Origin: Chloromonas sp. AAM2
Taxonomy: Eukaryota > Chlorophyta > Chlorophyceae > Chlamydomonadales > Chlamydomonadaceae
Length of the DNA: 34,259 nucleotides
Reading direction: 5' to 3'
Assembly (NCBI GenBank): GCA_004335635.1
Contig: QAXH01003153.1
Location: 1-34,259 of the forward strand
This document shows, in pieces, positions 23,001-34,119 of the stretch. How positions within the stretch are numbered: the stretch's first letter is position 1; the number at the start of each line of letters is the position of its first letter. A program made the translations under genes and the position numbers. Under the pieces are notes generated by a model. The model did no database searches. It was not told the DNA's origin and worked only from the letters and a program-made list of their open reading frames with translations.

Positions 23001-24477
23001 GAAAGAGCTTGTCAAACATCAAAATTATGGAATACCTTTCAAGATTTGGTCATGGAGGTTCCTGCTTGGCTCTCAGGTTTAGCTAGCGCCTCTGCTTGTG
23101 CTGTTACTGCCTACGTAGGTCTCAGCCTGGCGCGGCAGCCGTGAATGGCAAGGAGGCCACAGGACGTCTCACCAAGCAGACGGCGGGGCAAACAGCCGCA
23201 CAGGCAGCCGCTGCCAACGTGCCAGGGGATGACAAGGCGGCAGGGGCAGCAGCCACTGGCAAGGTGAATCACAATGATGTGTGCAGGAACCTACACCATG
23301 GCCTATCCGTCCTCACATGCTCGGCGTCTTCTGACAAGTTGTTGCCCAGCATTACCTCTTCCACTTGCATGCAAGAGTGCACAGTGTTGATGCAATGCAA
23401 GGTTGGTGGTACTGGCCTTGTGTGGACGGAAACCTGAGACATGATATTTCTTTCTTGCACACACTGTTCCTATGTGCTGGGGCCACGCCTGTCGAACATG
23501 TGCTATTTGAAACTTGTGCTCAGCGGCCTGATGCTGGTGGTGACGACATGGACATGGACATGGATATGGACGATGGGGATGCATCTCGGCCTGCTGTCAA
23601 GGTCAAGGAAGAGCAGGACGAGATGCCGCCCCCTCCATCCAGGGCAGGCAAGCACGGTCGTCATGACGATGGCCGAAGAGATGATGTCGAGGCTGGGTGA
23701 GTCAAGGGTTCTGATCGAAGTAACCGAGTGACAGGCGCGCCAGCTCATGACAGGCAGCCTATCTGGCCAGTACATCAGAGCTGTCAGGATGCTCTTGTCA
23801 GCTTGGTGGCATGTACTTTGACAACGGTTTAGGCAGGGTAGGAATGAACACAGAGGATGTGTTGTCCGATACACTCAAGTCTTACTGGGCCTTGCCACTC
23901 TGATGCCAGGCTCGGCGCATGTGTTTGGGCAGGCAGTCTCACTGGGTTTGGACACTGGTACGCCTGTATCTTGGCACGTGGTGCACATAGATTTCCTTTG
24001 ATCAGGTTTGCGAGATCATGCTACATGTTTAGATTCTGGCGTTTGTTGGCCTACCCACGTTGCCCTACTGCATGCAGGCCCACAAGCAGCAAGGCACACC
24101 CTAGCAAGCACGGCGACCGCGAAGGTGGTGAACGAGATCGGCGAGACAAGCGGGGCAGCGAAGCAGGTGCCGACCGGCCGCAAGACCGATCAGAGCGGGA
24201 CAGAGGGCGGACACGGGATGAGGAGGGCCGCGATGGGCGTGGAGTGCGTGACCGGGATCGAGACCGGGAACGAGACCGGGAAAGGGAGCGCGATAAGGAG
24301 CGGGAAGAACCACGGGATCGGGAAAGGGAAAGAGAAAAGGATCGGGACAAAGATCGGGATCGGGACGAATCGCGAAGTCATCGCAAGGAGCGGGACCGAG
24401 AGGAGCGGGAGCGGGCAAAGGATAAAGGAGACAGAGAGCACAAGCGCAGCCGCAGGTCGCGTTCCCGTTCCCGATAG
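17008..24477 (+). CDS. CTNNBL1: Beta-catenin-like protein 1 (ARM-repeat spliceosome-associated protein) with long RD/RE/RS tail
   Basis: Exons: 17008-17172, 17483-17539, 17939-18040, 18409-18544, 18800-18906, 19329-19412, 19774-19904, 20163-20259, 20604-20792, 20948-21008, 21365-21527, 21785-21881, 22282-22421, 22733-22864, 23119-23263, 23524-23696, 24078-24477. All phases agree, giving about 792 residues. Family hallmarks in order: NLELRMKYPDAPDKFLDSEV, DLYPLLVELNPFPTLMSCVG, ELIRELTDADGAEE, NCLSIFGNLVDVDPPVAEQ, LLKWLLSRMRVREFDSNKQE, ASELLAILVQGSELNQKR, GIDTLLQCVAPYKKRDPATA, MWLMLSEKKQSRYGALKLLD, and the run from EKTDRLMEIFF to AGLYTLQQSALILGHLWALA. The human protein has 563 residues and works with the Prp19/CDC5L complex in the nucleus. 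Here the core ends near residue 554 and an extra tail follows: a KQT/AAA linker, an acidic DM repeat, then RD/RE/KD dipeptides ending SRSRSR. Two introns use GC donors. The start is uncertain: exon 1 may instead begin at 17028 after an acceptor. Confidence 0.9.
17414..17434. repeat. (CAG)7 trinucleotide repeat
   Basis: Seven CAG units in the first intron of the CTNNBL1 model, 49 bases before the next exon. Confidence 0.9.
20372..20427. other. Assembly gap of 56 N
   Basis: A run of N lies in the intron between the CTNNBL1 exons at 20163-20259 and 20604-20792. It is followed by a run of G (20429-20442), which probably caused the gap. The flanking exons are in phase (0 to 0), so no coding sequence need be missing, though a small in-frame exon cannot be excluded. 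Confidence 0.97.
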
Positions 24478-24514
24478 TGGCCAGCTTGTCCTGCCGCGCT
24501 GCTGAATTGCCGTC

Positions 24515-24793
24515 AAAAAACAAATGATTGCCAATCCTGAGACAATTTCTGTCTGACACCCAGTTCCACCCTGTGTGTTTTAGTGGGAAACTGGAGAGGG
24601 CATGTACGTACATCGTTTGTCATTTGTCCTTGTGCGTGCGTGTGTGTTGTTCTACCACGGTGTGGCGTGTGTGGTGTTGGTGGACGGCGCAGTGCCACTT
24701 CGGTTACACACTGTCGTTTGGGACAGGTGGCCACACATGCGGTTCTATTAACAGACGCGAAAACTGTCTCAGAACTGGCAGACATCTTTTTTT
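24515..24793. mobile_element. Putative non-autonomous element with inverted ends (VCQFWD-type repeat family)
   Basis: The left end (24515-24556, A-run then atgattgccaatcctgagac) and right end (24752-24793, reading gatgtctgccagttctgaga on the minus strand) are imperfect inverted repeats about 40 bases long. Total length is about 279 bases, MITE size. Related ends occur at 4894, 34017 and 34103, and the inner segment near 24655-24705 resembles the last 45 bases of the window. It starts 38 bases after the CTNNBL1 stop codon, so it probably lies in that 3' UTR. No certain target-site duplication was found. Confidence 0.55.
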
Positions 24794-25385
24794 GCCACGG
24801 TTAACTCACTGTGCACTGTGAAGAACCTGAAAAACAGTTGGCAAGCTTGATATCAACGTGCTGCATGACGTATCTGTGGCGATGATATTGAGCTCAGCCA
24901 GTGCCAGTGGTGAAGGGCTCCTGGTGTAAGACTCCTTGTGGCTCCAGTCCAAGAAGTTGGTTCTGTCCCCGTTGGTGCAGGCTGCTATTTCCATCTATTG
25001 CAAGGAATGTCTTTTGGGATCGTCCTCAGGCAAATTCAGCAATAAGCCAGGCACAATGCTCATACTCTGGCACAGCATGCTGTGCATCAAACATCTTCCA
25101 GCCGACTGATAGGTTTCCTGCCGTTAACTTGCTTGCATGTTTTGCCCACTGAAACTACAAACCACACACCAACGTTTACTGGGCTCTCGTATTTCCGCGT
25201 TCTTAAATCTGAAATGGTAAATGTCCGGTGAAAGCCCTAAGCTTGCATGAGCAAACGGTGCTACAAAATATCAGAGTCGCACTGCGCCGTCGTATGAGAA
25301 CCTCACAGGAAGCGATATCTGAGTCACTGTGGGCTAAGGCTGGCTAATGCATCGCCGACGGATGTAGCACAAACTACGTTCTGCC
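24794..25385. other. Intergenic region, BDP1 upstream region
   Basis: No gene seen. A TGTAA at 24925-24929 could be the CTNNBL1 polyadenylation signal, 448 bases past the stop. The BDP1 promoter should lie in the right half. Confidence 0.45.
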
Positions 25386-28300
25386 ATGGACTTTCTCAAC
25401 AATTTCGATTTAGACAAGCTCAAGAAGCAGCCTGCTGCTAAGCCAGCATTCAAGCCTGTCGTCAAGGCACGACCACGCGCAGCGCCGGCCCAGACCCCTG
25501 CAGCACCGACCCCTGACACACCTGCTGCTTCCCAAGCACCCACCCAAACCACAGCGCGTGCAGCACCTCCCAAACCCGATGCTGCACAAACACCTGCAGC
25601 TGCGCCATCAGCAACAGCAGCGCCAGTCAGGCCAGCACAACCAGCTCCTTTAACCACCACTGCTACCCCTTCCCAGGCTCAGCCCACACAACCCACACAG
25701 CATGCCCAGCCCGCACAACAGGCCAAGCATGCACCGGCAACCACGCAGCTGCATGAGCCAGAGCAAGCTGCACCTGTTCAGACTCGCACTGCACCCGCCG
25801 CAGCCACAAATCCTGTCTCTGCACCCAGCCCTGCTATTCCATCCTATCCAACAGCCGCAGCACCTGCAGCACCCCAAGCTTCAGCCGTCGCCGCAAAACC
25901 AGCAGCAAGTTCGGGCAAGGCCAGTGCGGGCAAGGCCAGTGCGGTGCCAGCCTCACCTTCCACAGCAGCACCATCAGCAACACCGACAAAGCAGTCTGCT
26001 AAGTCACGTGCAAATACCCAGACCACCGCTCAAACCTTTGATCTGCAGCAAGCTATTGCTGACCAACAGGAGCAGGATGCCGCTGTCGCTGCTGTGCTGC
26101 AACCCTTGACTGATGCCTTGCAGCAAGGCATGGGAGCTGACGTTGCAAGCCAGATAACCGTTGATACAGTTCAGGCGCTTCTGAAGGATGCACTAGCGCC
26201 CAAACGCAGGCGTTTCAACAGGCCCTCCAGCCAGGCAACTGCACCAGCTGGCCAGCCCAGTAGTTTCCAGCAGCAGCGAGCAGCAGCCGCAGCCGCTGCC
26301 GCGGCCTTTGTTGCGGCAGAGACAGGGCCATCCAGCCTGCACGCAGATGCAACCGATGGTCCACAGGCGCAGGGCACATCGGATGCATATGCCGTCCCCA
26401 CTGCTGAGGCTGCAGCAGCAGCTGCAGCAGCGGTTCTGGCAGGAGCCAAAGCAGCACAGGCAGCAGGTCCCCAGCACAAACCCAGCCGGGGCAAAGCCAC
26501 GGCAAAGCAGAAAGCAGCAGCTCCTAAGAAGTCCAAGCGGGCCCGGCCAGAGCCAGAGGCAGAAGCGGAGGCGGAAGAACCAGCACCAGCGGAACCGCTG
26601 CGGCGCAGCACACGGCCTCGTCGTGCTGTCGTTACGCGGAGCTTGGTAGAGAGCAGTGCCGATGACAGCCCAGCCAGCTCCGAGGATGAAGATGACGATG
26701 TCAAGGTTGACAGCCAGGCCCCGTCAGGTGAGCCCGTCTTGCATGGCAACCGGGGTATGTCAGCTGGACAACGACTGGATGTGCGCACACGTTCTCAATG
26801 GTCACAACTTGGCACTCGCAGTGTTAGCCTTGACTGCTCATCATTGGTGACACAATTGTTCACACTGCTTGATTGGTTAAGCTGCAGTCAGTTGAGTGAT
26901 CTGTGACCTGCTTGCTTGTTGGCAGGTGACGAGGATGAGGAGGAGGAGCCAGGGGCCCGACGTTCTAAGCGGCACAAGGGAACCGATGAGAAGCAGCAGG
27001 CTGGGGGGCGGCAGGCACGGCCCACACAGGCACAGCTAGCGGCGAGGCGGCAAGCAGAAAAGCAACGTACACAGCAGCTTGAAGCCCTGGTGGCTCAGGT
27101 GGGTGCTCATGTGTGAGGCATCCTGATGGCCTGACGTAAGTTGGCACCGGTTACTGTGAACGATTTTGTGCCATCACTCGGACCAGATGCACAAGACACA
27201 TAACTAGACTCGTGTGTTGTGTGTGTGTCCCCCATGCAGATATCTGAAATGACTGCCCGTCAGCAGGAGCGTTTGCGTGACCTGCCCTCCCTGCCGGCCG
27301 CTGACAAGGCGCAGGCTCAGCTGCAGCTAAGGGAACTTGCCACACAGATACAGCAACTCAGCACACAGCGCCTGGCCTTGGAACCGGAAGCTATACAGGT
27401 GAGGCCTGCTGTGCTGGACTGGACAGATTGGTGCAGGATGCAGCCCGTCAACTGCTGTAGCCATTGTGGGCTGGTGGCTTCTGACTGCTGCTCGTTTGGA
27501 TTGGCATGCGTCCAGCTGTTTTATTCTGAAGCAAAACACAACGTATGCAAACAAGCCAGAAGCATGAGCCTGTATTTGATCTCAGTGCGAAGTTCTGCTC
27601 TGTTGTCCTTGCCCTCCACAGGCTGCAGGCGCTGGCCCAAGTGTTGTGCTGGATGCTGCAGCGGAGGAGAAGCAGCGGCGGCGAGGCGGGCGGCCGAGCA
27701 GTGTGCCGCCTCTTGGCCAGCGGGCCCGGGCTGCGAGCAATGCAGTGGCCGCGGCTGGCTCGGAGGGCTGGGGTGGGTTGTTGCAGGTGGCGGCGGCCGA
27801 GCTCGAGCAGAGGTACCAGAAGGAAGGAGAAAAGAAGCCAAGGAAAAAAGCACGTAGGGCAAGCACAGGCAAAGCAGGTGTGTGTGTGTGTGTGTGTGTG
27901 CGTGCGTGTGTGCATGTCTATACAGCAGTGCAAGTGCATCTTTCTGCCTACGAGATTTAGGTACTGAAGGGGCCGGCGTGTGAAAAAAGCATGGAGATGG
28001 AGTAGGAGGTACTGCCAAAAAGAAACAAATGACGTTCCATTCTGAATGGGCATGGAGATGCGACTGCCCACTAGGGCCCTGGGTTGAAGATCTTCTGGGC
28101 TGCACGGCAGCAGCTGCTTTGTACTGGCATGTGCTGCCCTTGCTGTCCATCATCCACCCAGTCACCCTGGGTCGCCCACTCATGGTCCCCGTGGCTGCGA
28201 GCTAGCACCTGCTTTGGCTGGGCATGTTTGACCCTCGGTCACCCGGTGTGGCGGTACATGCACTGTATCGTGTCGTCAATGGCCGTAGGCAGCAGCAGTG

Positions 28301-31300
28301 CGGCTGTGGAGCACAGTGCCTCTGAGGGGTCAGCTAGTCAGTCAGCCTCAGACTCTGAGGCGGAGGAGGAGGAGGAGGGCTCCGATGGCGACAAGCAGAT
28401 GGTGCCCCGGGTGGTGGGCGCAAAAGACCTCTGGGGCAAGGGCAAGGACAAGCCAAAGGCGGCGCGCAAGTGAGTGCAGTGGGACTGCGTAGGCACAGGG
28501 TTGGATTTTGCAAGCCAGGTGTGAGGGCACACATGCACCTGCCAGTACCAAGTACCGCTACACAGATTTTTCTCTTTTTGCTGGTACCCATTCAGTCATG
28601 CCCTCTTCGGAAGCTCTGCCCTGGATAAGGACTAAACCAACTGCTGTGCTTCTGTTCCAGCGTTACTTTGAGCTCATGACATCCAGAACATGCAACAAAT
28701 GTCATCCGTGTGAACTTGCCCACAGTTTAATGGAGTGTGCGCATGAAGTCTTGCCTGCAGACTATGGACTAGCAATCATACCATGTCATCCGTGTGAACT
28801 TGCCCTCAATTTGAACTCAAGTGTGCATTGATTCTTGCCTTCAGGAAGAAAGGGAGGGGCCGTCCCGCCGGCTCCAAGGACTCCGCCCCACGCAAGCCCG
28901 CCGGCCTGGGCCCGCGGTACAAGCAGCGGGTGCTCGGCGCTATGGCCAAGTCCCAACAGGTGCTGGCGCTGCTGGCCCTGCCTCAAGGGGTGCAGGTGCG
29001 TGTGTTGGTTACAGAGGGAGCGCTTTTCCATGGGTATAGAAACTGTGTGGGTTTGCTGCACATGTGACAGTGAGGTGAAGGGTCCAGACATGGTCAAAAG
29101 TCAAAGCAAACAGCAAATAGAAAACAAACAGGTGCCAGACAAGGGGACAACAGGCGAGGGAAGCGGCAGGGGCAACTGACTGGTGAATCGATTCTTCCTT
29201 GCTTCCTGTGTCGCTGCAAACATTCCATGTCTTGCCTTTGGAGCACTAAGTTGCTGGAAGTGTGTGACAAGGTTTTAGATGCGGGAGTTGGGGGCAGCTA
29301 TCTTGACTTCGTGTGCAGCAGTTGACACTTGGTCGTTGGTTGTTGCATGCGCAGGAGCGTGCGGCTCTGCTGCAGGCGCAAGGCGCGGCGGTGGGGTCCG
29401 CCTCACCCGGCCGACTGGAGGGGGACGGGGAGGGCAACGGGCTGAGCATTGTGCCGGTGCAGGGCGAGGTGGTGCACATGCGGGAGTTCCTGCAGCAGAG
29501 GGTCGCACAGGTGGGCAGGCCACTAGCAGAACACCTGGCGTTGGTATACAAACAGATAGTACAGTTGCAAGGTTGCCCGGACAAGGATGGCGTATCCAAG
29601 CTTGTATTTCCTGACACCTGGCAGTACATCAACTGGACTGTGGTCGCCTTCCATTGCCCATAAGCTTTTATTATTTCGTCCAGATTTTGCATTACGTCCA
29701 AGTTTTGCATCACGTGATAAACACGTTCACTCATTCGCCCAGTAGATGTCGGCCGCCCAAGCGCCGAAGCGCGCAGGTGTCATCAATTTACTACTCCTGT
29801 TTTCATGTGCATGGCTACGCTCATGCATGTGTGGCCATGGCGCGTGCGCAGGTGTTGCAACACGTGACTCCCAGGGACCTCAAGCTGGCCCTCAAGCCCC
29901 GCGGCAACGTAAGACAAGTGCACTGCGGCTGCCCGGGCAGGCCTCCTTCAGCGTGCCTTGCCCCTGTGTCGGGCCAACTGCTGAGCTGTTGTTATCTTCT
30001 GTCACCTGCCGATCTGTGGCGGCCTTCCTGCATCATACCATAGCAACTGCACGTGCAGCAAGCTCTGCCCCTAATTGTTCTAACATGACAGCTCATGGTG
30101 CTCAATCTGAATGAATGGGATTCAACAGAGCCACACACATGCCGTGTCATGAGCTTTATGCCTGTTGATAGCCTAGGGAGCCCTTGCCTCTGCCTTTTCT
30201 GATCTCCCCATGTGCCATGCTGTGTGTGCCATGCAGCGCCTGCCGCCTGTGCCTGCGGACGCTGTGGTGGATATCAACACATGGAGCATGAAGGCGGTCA
30301 TCTCGCGGTCGCAGGTCAGATCATGCATCATGCTGTGACGGATAAGTATTAGCACGCTCAGGCTCAGGCACTTGATAACAGTCTTGCACATGTCCCCTTT
30401 AAATGGCTCCGTCTCCAAAACACAACATACTGCAACATTACGCTGTCAACATCATCCGAGTTCTGCTCTTGCTTATGTATCAGAGGGTTGCTGATCGGTG
30501 CCAGCTCGTGAGCCTGGCACAAGCACTGCACAATTGTTGCTATGAGTTTGCAAGGAGGGATAAAAGAGCATGCGCATGTGTGTGTGTGTTCAGGCCTGGG
30601 ATCGTCAGAAGCAGAACAAGGAGCGTGCGGTGGCGGCTGAGCAGCGGCGCCTGGCAAAGGAGGAGAGGGACGCTCTGGTGGGTCATGGAGCAGCCCACAG
30701 CAGGCTTTGCAACACTGCCAGCAGCAGCACATGCTCGCCTTCTGTCCTGGAGAGGCCATCGCCGAGCACTCCTCAGTTATGCCGATCATTTCAAATCTCT
30801 TACAACAACCAGACTGCAAATGTATGCTTTTTATCACTCACGTTTCTCGCAGGCACGTGACACAGATGACGAGCTGGACGTTGATGCCGACATCACCCTG
30901 CCCCGCATTTCGCCCTCGGCCCGGCAGGCGACGCCGGAGGCCCCGGAGGTGGCGGGGCCCCGGCTGGTGATGGGGCCAGACGGGCGGCTGGTCATTGACG
31001 CAGGCAGCCTACATGTGAGTTGCAGTCAGGGCGTTCTCAGCCAGTGGGGAGGGGAAAGTCAATGTTGCGTAAATTAATTAAGACCCGCGTTTAGGGTGTA
31101 GGTGCAAGCCCCTGGCCACTCGGGCATTCAGCAGCGTTGGGGAGGTGCTGTCACGCTGGGATGCCCAGCATTATTGAATGTGTCAGCTGCAAGGCATGAC
31201 ACTGCCTCTGCTGTTGTGATCAGTGCTGAGTGCGGGGCGTGGAGCAGGCCTGATGCCGGAGCGAAAGGGAGCGTGCTAGGAAATGACCACTTGAAGGAGG

Positions 31301-32968
31301 AGTGTCCGGCAACATGCCATAAGAACAGTTTGGCGAGACCCAATGCTGCCCTATTGTAAACCACACACTTGTTTCAGGTCCAGGCGCAGCAGCAGGCCGA
31401 CGTGGGCACCTATGTGCGTGTGGAGGAGGGCGCCAACAGGGCGGTCAACGCAGCCACGTACATGAAGAAGGCGTCTGGGTGAGTGCGTGCTGTGCTGGCG
31501 TCCTGGCATTTGTTGAGTTGGCAAACGACCCTCACATGTTAGTATTCAAGGCCGCAGTCATGGCAAATCAGCTGGAGAGTCAGACGAACTCTTAAAGGTC
31601 AGCTGAATCGCAATCGCAAGATTTTACTGGGCAAAGCAGTAAGACACAGGAAGACATCCAGAGACAGCTTAGGCATTTCTTGGTTTGTGGATTCTTGCGC
31701 TTTTCTTGCCATGGTGTGCGTGCACTGCGCTGCATGCCAGTGGGTTTCAGAGTAGGCACGATGCTCAGGCATGTGCGCGCAACAGTGTTGCATTTGCTCC
31801 GGTGGCGTGCCATGTGTGTGCTGCAGTGAGCGCTGGACAGAGGACGACACGGCCCTGTTCTACCGCGCCATCAGGGCCTTTGGAACTGACTTCACACTCG
31901 TTGCTCAGGTGCGCGCAAGGGCGCAAGTCACACAGGCGAGGCGCATGACCTGATGCCTGCATTGCTGCCCTCTTTCTTGGAAAGGCGGTGTCAGGCGGTG
32001 CTTGTGATTCCGATCAATTCTACCTCGCCTTCATCAACTGGCAGCTAGTACTTACCAATGATTTTCTGTGCAATTTTCTGTACACAAGCTGTGGGTGGTG
32101 TGCTGTGGGTTGCCTCTACACACCTATACATGTGAGCCTGGTGTTGATCATGTTTTTCCACTATGCAGTTGTTCCCCACACGTGATCGGCGCAACCTTAA
32201 AAACAAGTTCAATCGCGAGGAGAGGGAATACCCCGATGAGGTGGGGTGCCTCTGGACTGCTGAGCACTAGACTGGCGCAGCTCGCCTGCCATTGCTCGAG
32301 TTGCATTGCAGGTCCCTGGTGTCCCGACAGCATGCGTACATTCTGAACGATTCCTTGTCAAGGCCTGACACCAACATGCTGCGACAACCACCCTTTTGCC
32401 CCATAGCGAGTTGAAGCATTCCAATCACACAGTCAATTTGCCTCATGGCAATGGTCAGATCATGCTGCATATCACGCATATCACTGTTCCTGCCCAAGTC
32501 ATAGCAAGCTGACGATTTCTGTTCCTATATTGTGTTGGTTGTGAGCAGATTCGCGAGGCGCTGCATCCGAAGTCGGTTGACGCCGCTGACAAGGCCGAGC
32601 TGCTGGCCGTCATCAAGGCACGGCTGCAGCAGGCAGCAGAGCAGCGCGCCCTGGAAGCCGGCCCAACTGTTGAGGCGTTGCCTGCGCCTGAAGGCATACA
32701 GGGTGAAGCCACGGAGGCGCAGGCGGATGAAAATGCACAAGGCGGCAAGGCGGGCGCGGCGGAGGCGGGCAAGGGTCCTGCGGGGAAGGCCGCCAAGGGC
32801 CAGAAGGCTGCGGCAGGGAAGGGCAAGCAAAAGGACCTGGCCAGCCATCCGCCACCTGCCGAGGAAGGGGCTGCAGGTGCAGCGGAGGAGGCAGAGGCTG
32901 GCGCAGGGCCGCAAGGTTATGCAGGCGGCGATTATTATGATGACGAAGAGGAGATGTACAACTATTAA
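25386..32968 (+). CDS. BDP1: TFIIIB component B'' (SANT-domain RNA polymerase III initiation factor)
   Basis: Exons: 25386-26727, 26926-27098, 27240-27398, 27622-27877, 28289-28469, 28845-28995, 29355-29510, 29852-29908, 30237-30314, 30594-30677, 30853-31014, 31378-31478, 31827-31908, 32169-32240, 32549-32968. The phase is consistent and gives 1157 residues. BDP1 bridges TBP and BRF1 and helps open Pol III promoters (tRNA, 5S, U6). Hallmarks: the ISPSARQ and GPRLVMGPDGRLVIDAGSLH segment before the SANT domain, then ERWTEDDTALFYRAIRAFGT, DFTLVAQLFPTRDRRNLKNK and FNREER (SANT, about residues 967-1015), followed by a short helical extension. The N-terminal 447 residues (one large exon) are Ala/Pro/Gln/Thr-rich and low complexity. 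A Glu-rich stretch and an AT-hook-like KKKGRGRPAGSK are in the middle. The C-terminus is Gly/Ala/Lys-rich and ends in an acidic, Tyr-rich EEEMYNY. Confidence 0.88.
27878..27912. repeat. (TG)n microsatellite at a splice donor
   Basis: The tract starts at the GT of the donor that follows the BDP1 exon ending at 27877, so repeat-length change would directly affect the donor context. Confidence 0.85.
28699..28844 (+). repeat. Tandem duplication of an intron 3' end
   Basis: atgtcatccgtgtgaacttg (then ccc) occurs at 28699-28721 and 28783-28805. Each copy is followed by a 39-base diverged segment ending in tcttgcctgcag (28760) or tcttgccttcag (28844). Only the second acceptor keeps the BDP1 reading frame as modelled. 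Confidence 0.85.
29677..29712 (+). repeat. 18-base tandem repeat, two units
   Basis: cgtccagattttgcatta is followed directly by cgtccaagttttgcatca, 15 of 18 bases identical, in a BDP1 intron. Confidence 0.75.
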
Positions 32969-33719
32969 TTTGCATGTAAGAAGCTTGACCGGGAGAGCTG
33001 TCATGCCCCCAGGGATCCTCTGACTTGTGCGACAGTACTTCTGAGTGGGCCAGGTACAAAACCGGTGCCTGCAAGTTGTTAAGTTGATGATTTGCAAAAT
33101 CCTCGCCAGACTTGCTCTTGTTTGGACAAGCAGTCATATGTGGCGGATGCTCCGCTTGTCTGTCCGAAACTTGCCACATGTTCAAAGCATGGTGGAATGA
33201 CTGATGGGCTTTGCAAGGCACTCCTATGTTCTTAGGGGCTTGGAGCAATATCTCCTCGAGGTATGCATAGGAGGGACAAGCGCACACAATTTCACAATCT
33301 GACTGAGCGCGACATGTGCTACCAGACGTGACACTGCACCAGCGTCTGTGCCCAGTCACTAGGACACCTGTGTTATGAATCTGTGTGCAGCTTGTTTTAT
33401 GTCGAGACTGCTTTTGCAAGGCATCTGCTATTGAGTACTTTTGGGGTTGCGCAGACACTAACATCGGTCAGAAGCGTCTGCCCGGTGATGTTCAGATTGG
33501 TGCGTTTATCTGGCGTTATTGGACGTGCTATTGGACGTGCTGGCGTTCAAGAAGCCGTGTATTTTGTCCAGGTGCACGTGTGCACGTGTTGCGACAATCA
33601 AATGAGTCTGCGGTTTCCCTTGTCCACCAAACCTGCCCTGCACGAGCAATTACTGCACGTATTGATCTCCATACTAGCATGATGGGGCAGATTTTACAAG
33701 AAATGCAGGGGCCCTGTAG
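32969..33719. other. Downstream region of BDP1, no gene seen
   Basis: A TGTAA at 32975-32979 lies only 7 bases after the stop, probably too close to act alone. Long open frames start at 33385 but lack recognisable content. Confidence 0.45.
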
Positions 33720-33821
33720 CACAGCTTATACCACTCCAGCCATGAAGACCAGTATGAAAAGCTGGCCAAAAAGCTTCGCCACACAATCTGCAGCTGCATC
33801 GCGCATTTACAACGATTCTAG
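33720..33821 (+). CDS. Possible terminal exon, very uncertain
   Basis: After a possible acceptor (gggccctgtag, ending 33719) the frame HSLYHSSHEDQYEKLAKKLR continues for 13 more residues to a TAG at 33819-33821. The EDQYEKLAKKLRHTI part looks like a charged helix. No upstream exon was identified, and a different frame is open through the same bases, so this may be chance. Confidence 0.18.
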   Translation, partial: HSLYHSSHEDQYEKLAKKLRHTICSCIAHLQRF

Positions 33822-34075
33822 GCAAGATTCCGGGTCAAGCTCAAAGCCTGGGCGCAGGGCCAGACAGAAGAAGCGTCTGCGCACACGAGGTGCCCCATCA
33901 CTGTGTGGCCACAGTTCCGGTGAGAACCACGCACAGCAAATTGCATCCCAAGGCTGACACTTGCTCCACACAACGGACACTTACACCACCAGTTCCAGTG
34001 GTACTCCCAGGAGTCATCCCAGAACTGGCAAACATTTTTTTGCGTGCATATGTAACAAGGATCATAGCTGTCCAC
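33818..34075 (-). pseudogene. Cys/Trp-rich open frame of a repeat family, probable remnant
   Basis: The minus-strand frame (85 codons, ATG at 34075) contains NVCQFWDDSWEYHWNWWCKC followed by PLCGASVSLG and GSHRNCGHTV. The C-K-C-P-L-C cluster and later H-R-N-C-G-H resemble zinc ligands. The VCQFWD start coincides with the repeat ends described elsewhere in this window. A diverged echo (AQCHFGYTLSFGTGGHTCG) can be read on the plus strand at about 24690-24745. No known domain was recognised. It is probably a decayed repeat-encoded protein rather than a host gene. Confidence 0.35.
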
Positions 34076-34119
34076 ACAAGGAAAAAAAAGAAAAAAAAAG
34101 AAGTTTGCCAGTTCTGGGA
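34017..34119. repeat. Inverted pair of VCQFWD-type repeat ends
   Basis: tcccagaactggcaaac (34017-34033) and gtttgccagttctggga (34103-34119) are exact 17-base inverted repeats. They are separated by an A-rich spacer, so two copies of the family face away from each other. Confidence 0.85.

Noticed and set aside
24051..24350. Minus-strand ORF rich in Ser-Arg repeats
   Set aside because: It is the antisense reading of the CTNNBL1 RD/RE exon and has no splice or start context.
26171..26788. 205-codon minus-strand ORF, Ala-rich
   Set aside because: It is antisense to the large BDP1 first exon, where GC-rich repetitive codons keep the other strand open by composition.
27448..28183. Two long overlapping minus-strand ORFs of more than 200 codons
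   Set aside because: They cover BDP1 exons, introns and the TG microsatellite. The His-Thr run is just the translated microsatellite.
30403..31077. 224-codon plus-strand ORF starting in a BDP1 intron
   Set aside because: Only its 30853-31014 part is a BDP1 exon. The rest is intron read-through or an out-of-frame exon.
33385..33957. 190-codon plus-strand ORF near the right end
   Set aside because: No recognisable domain and mixed composition, with no upstream gene signals. It may be partly repeat-derived.
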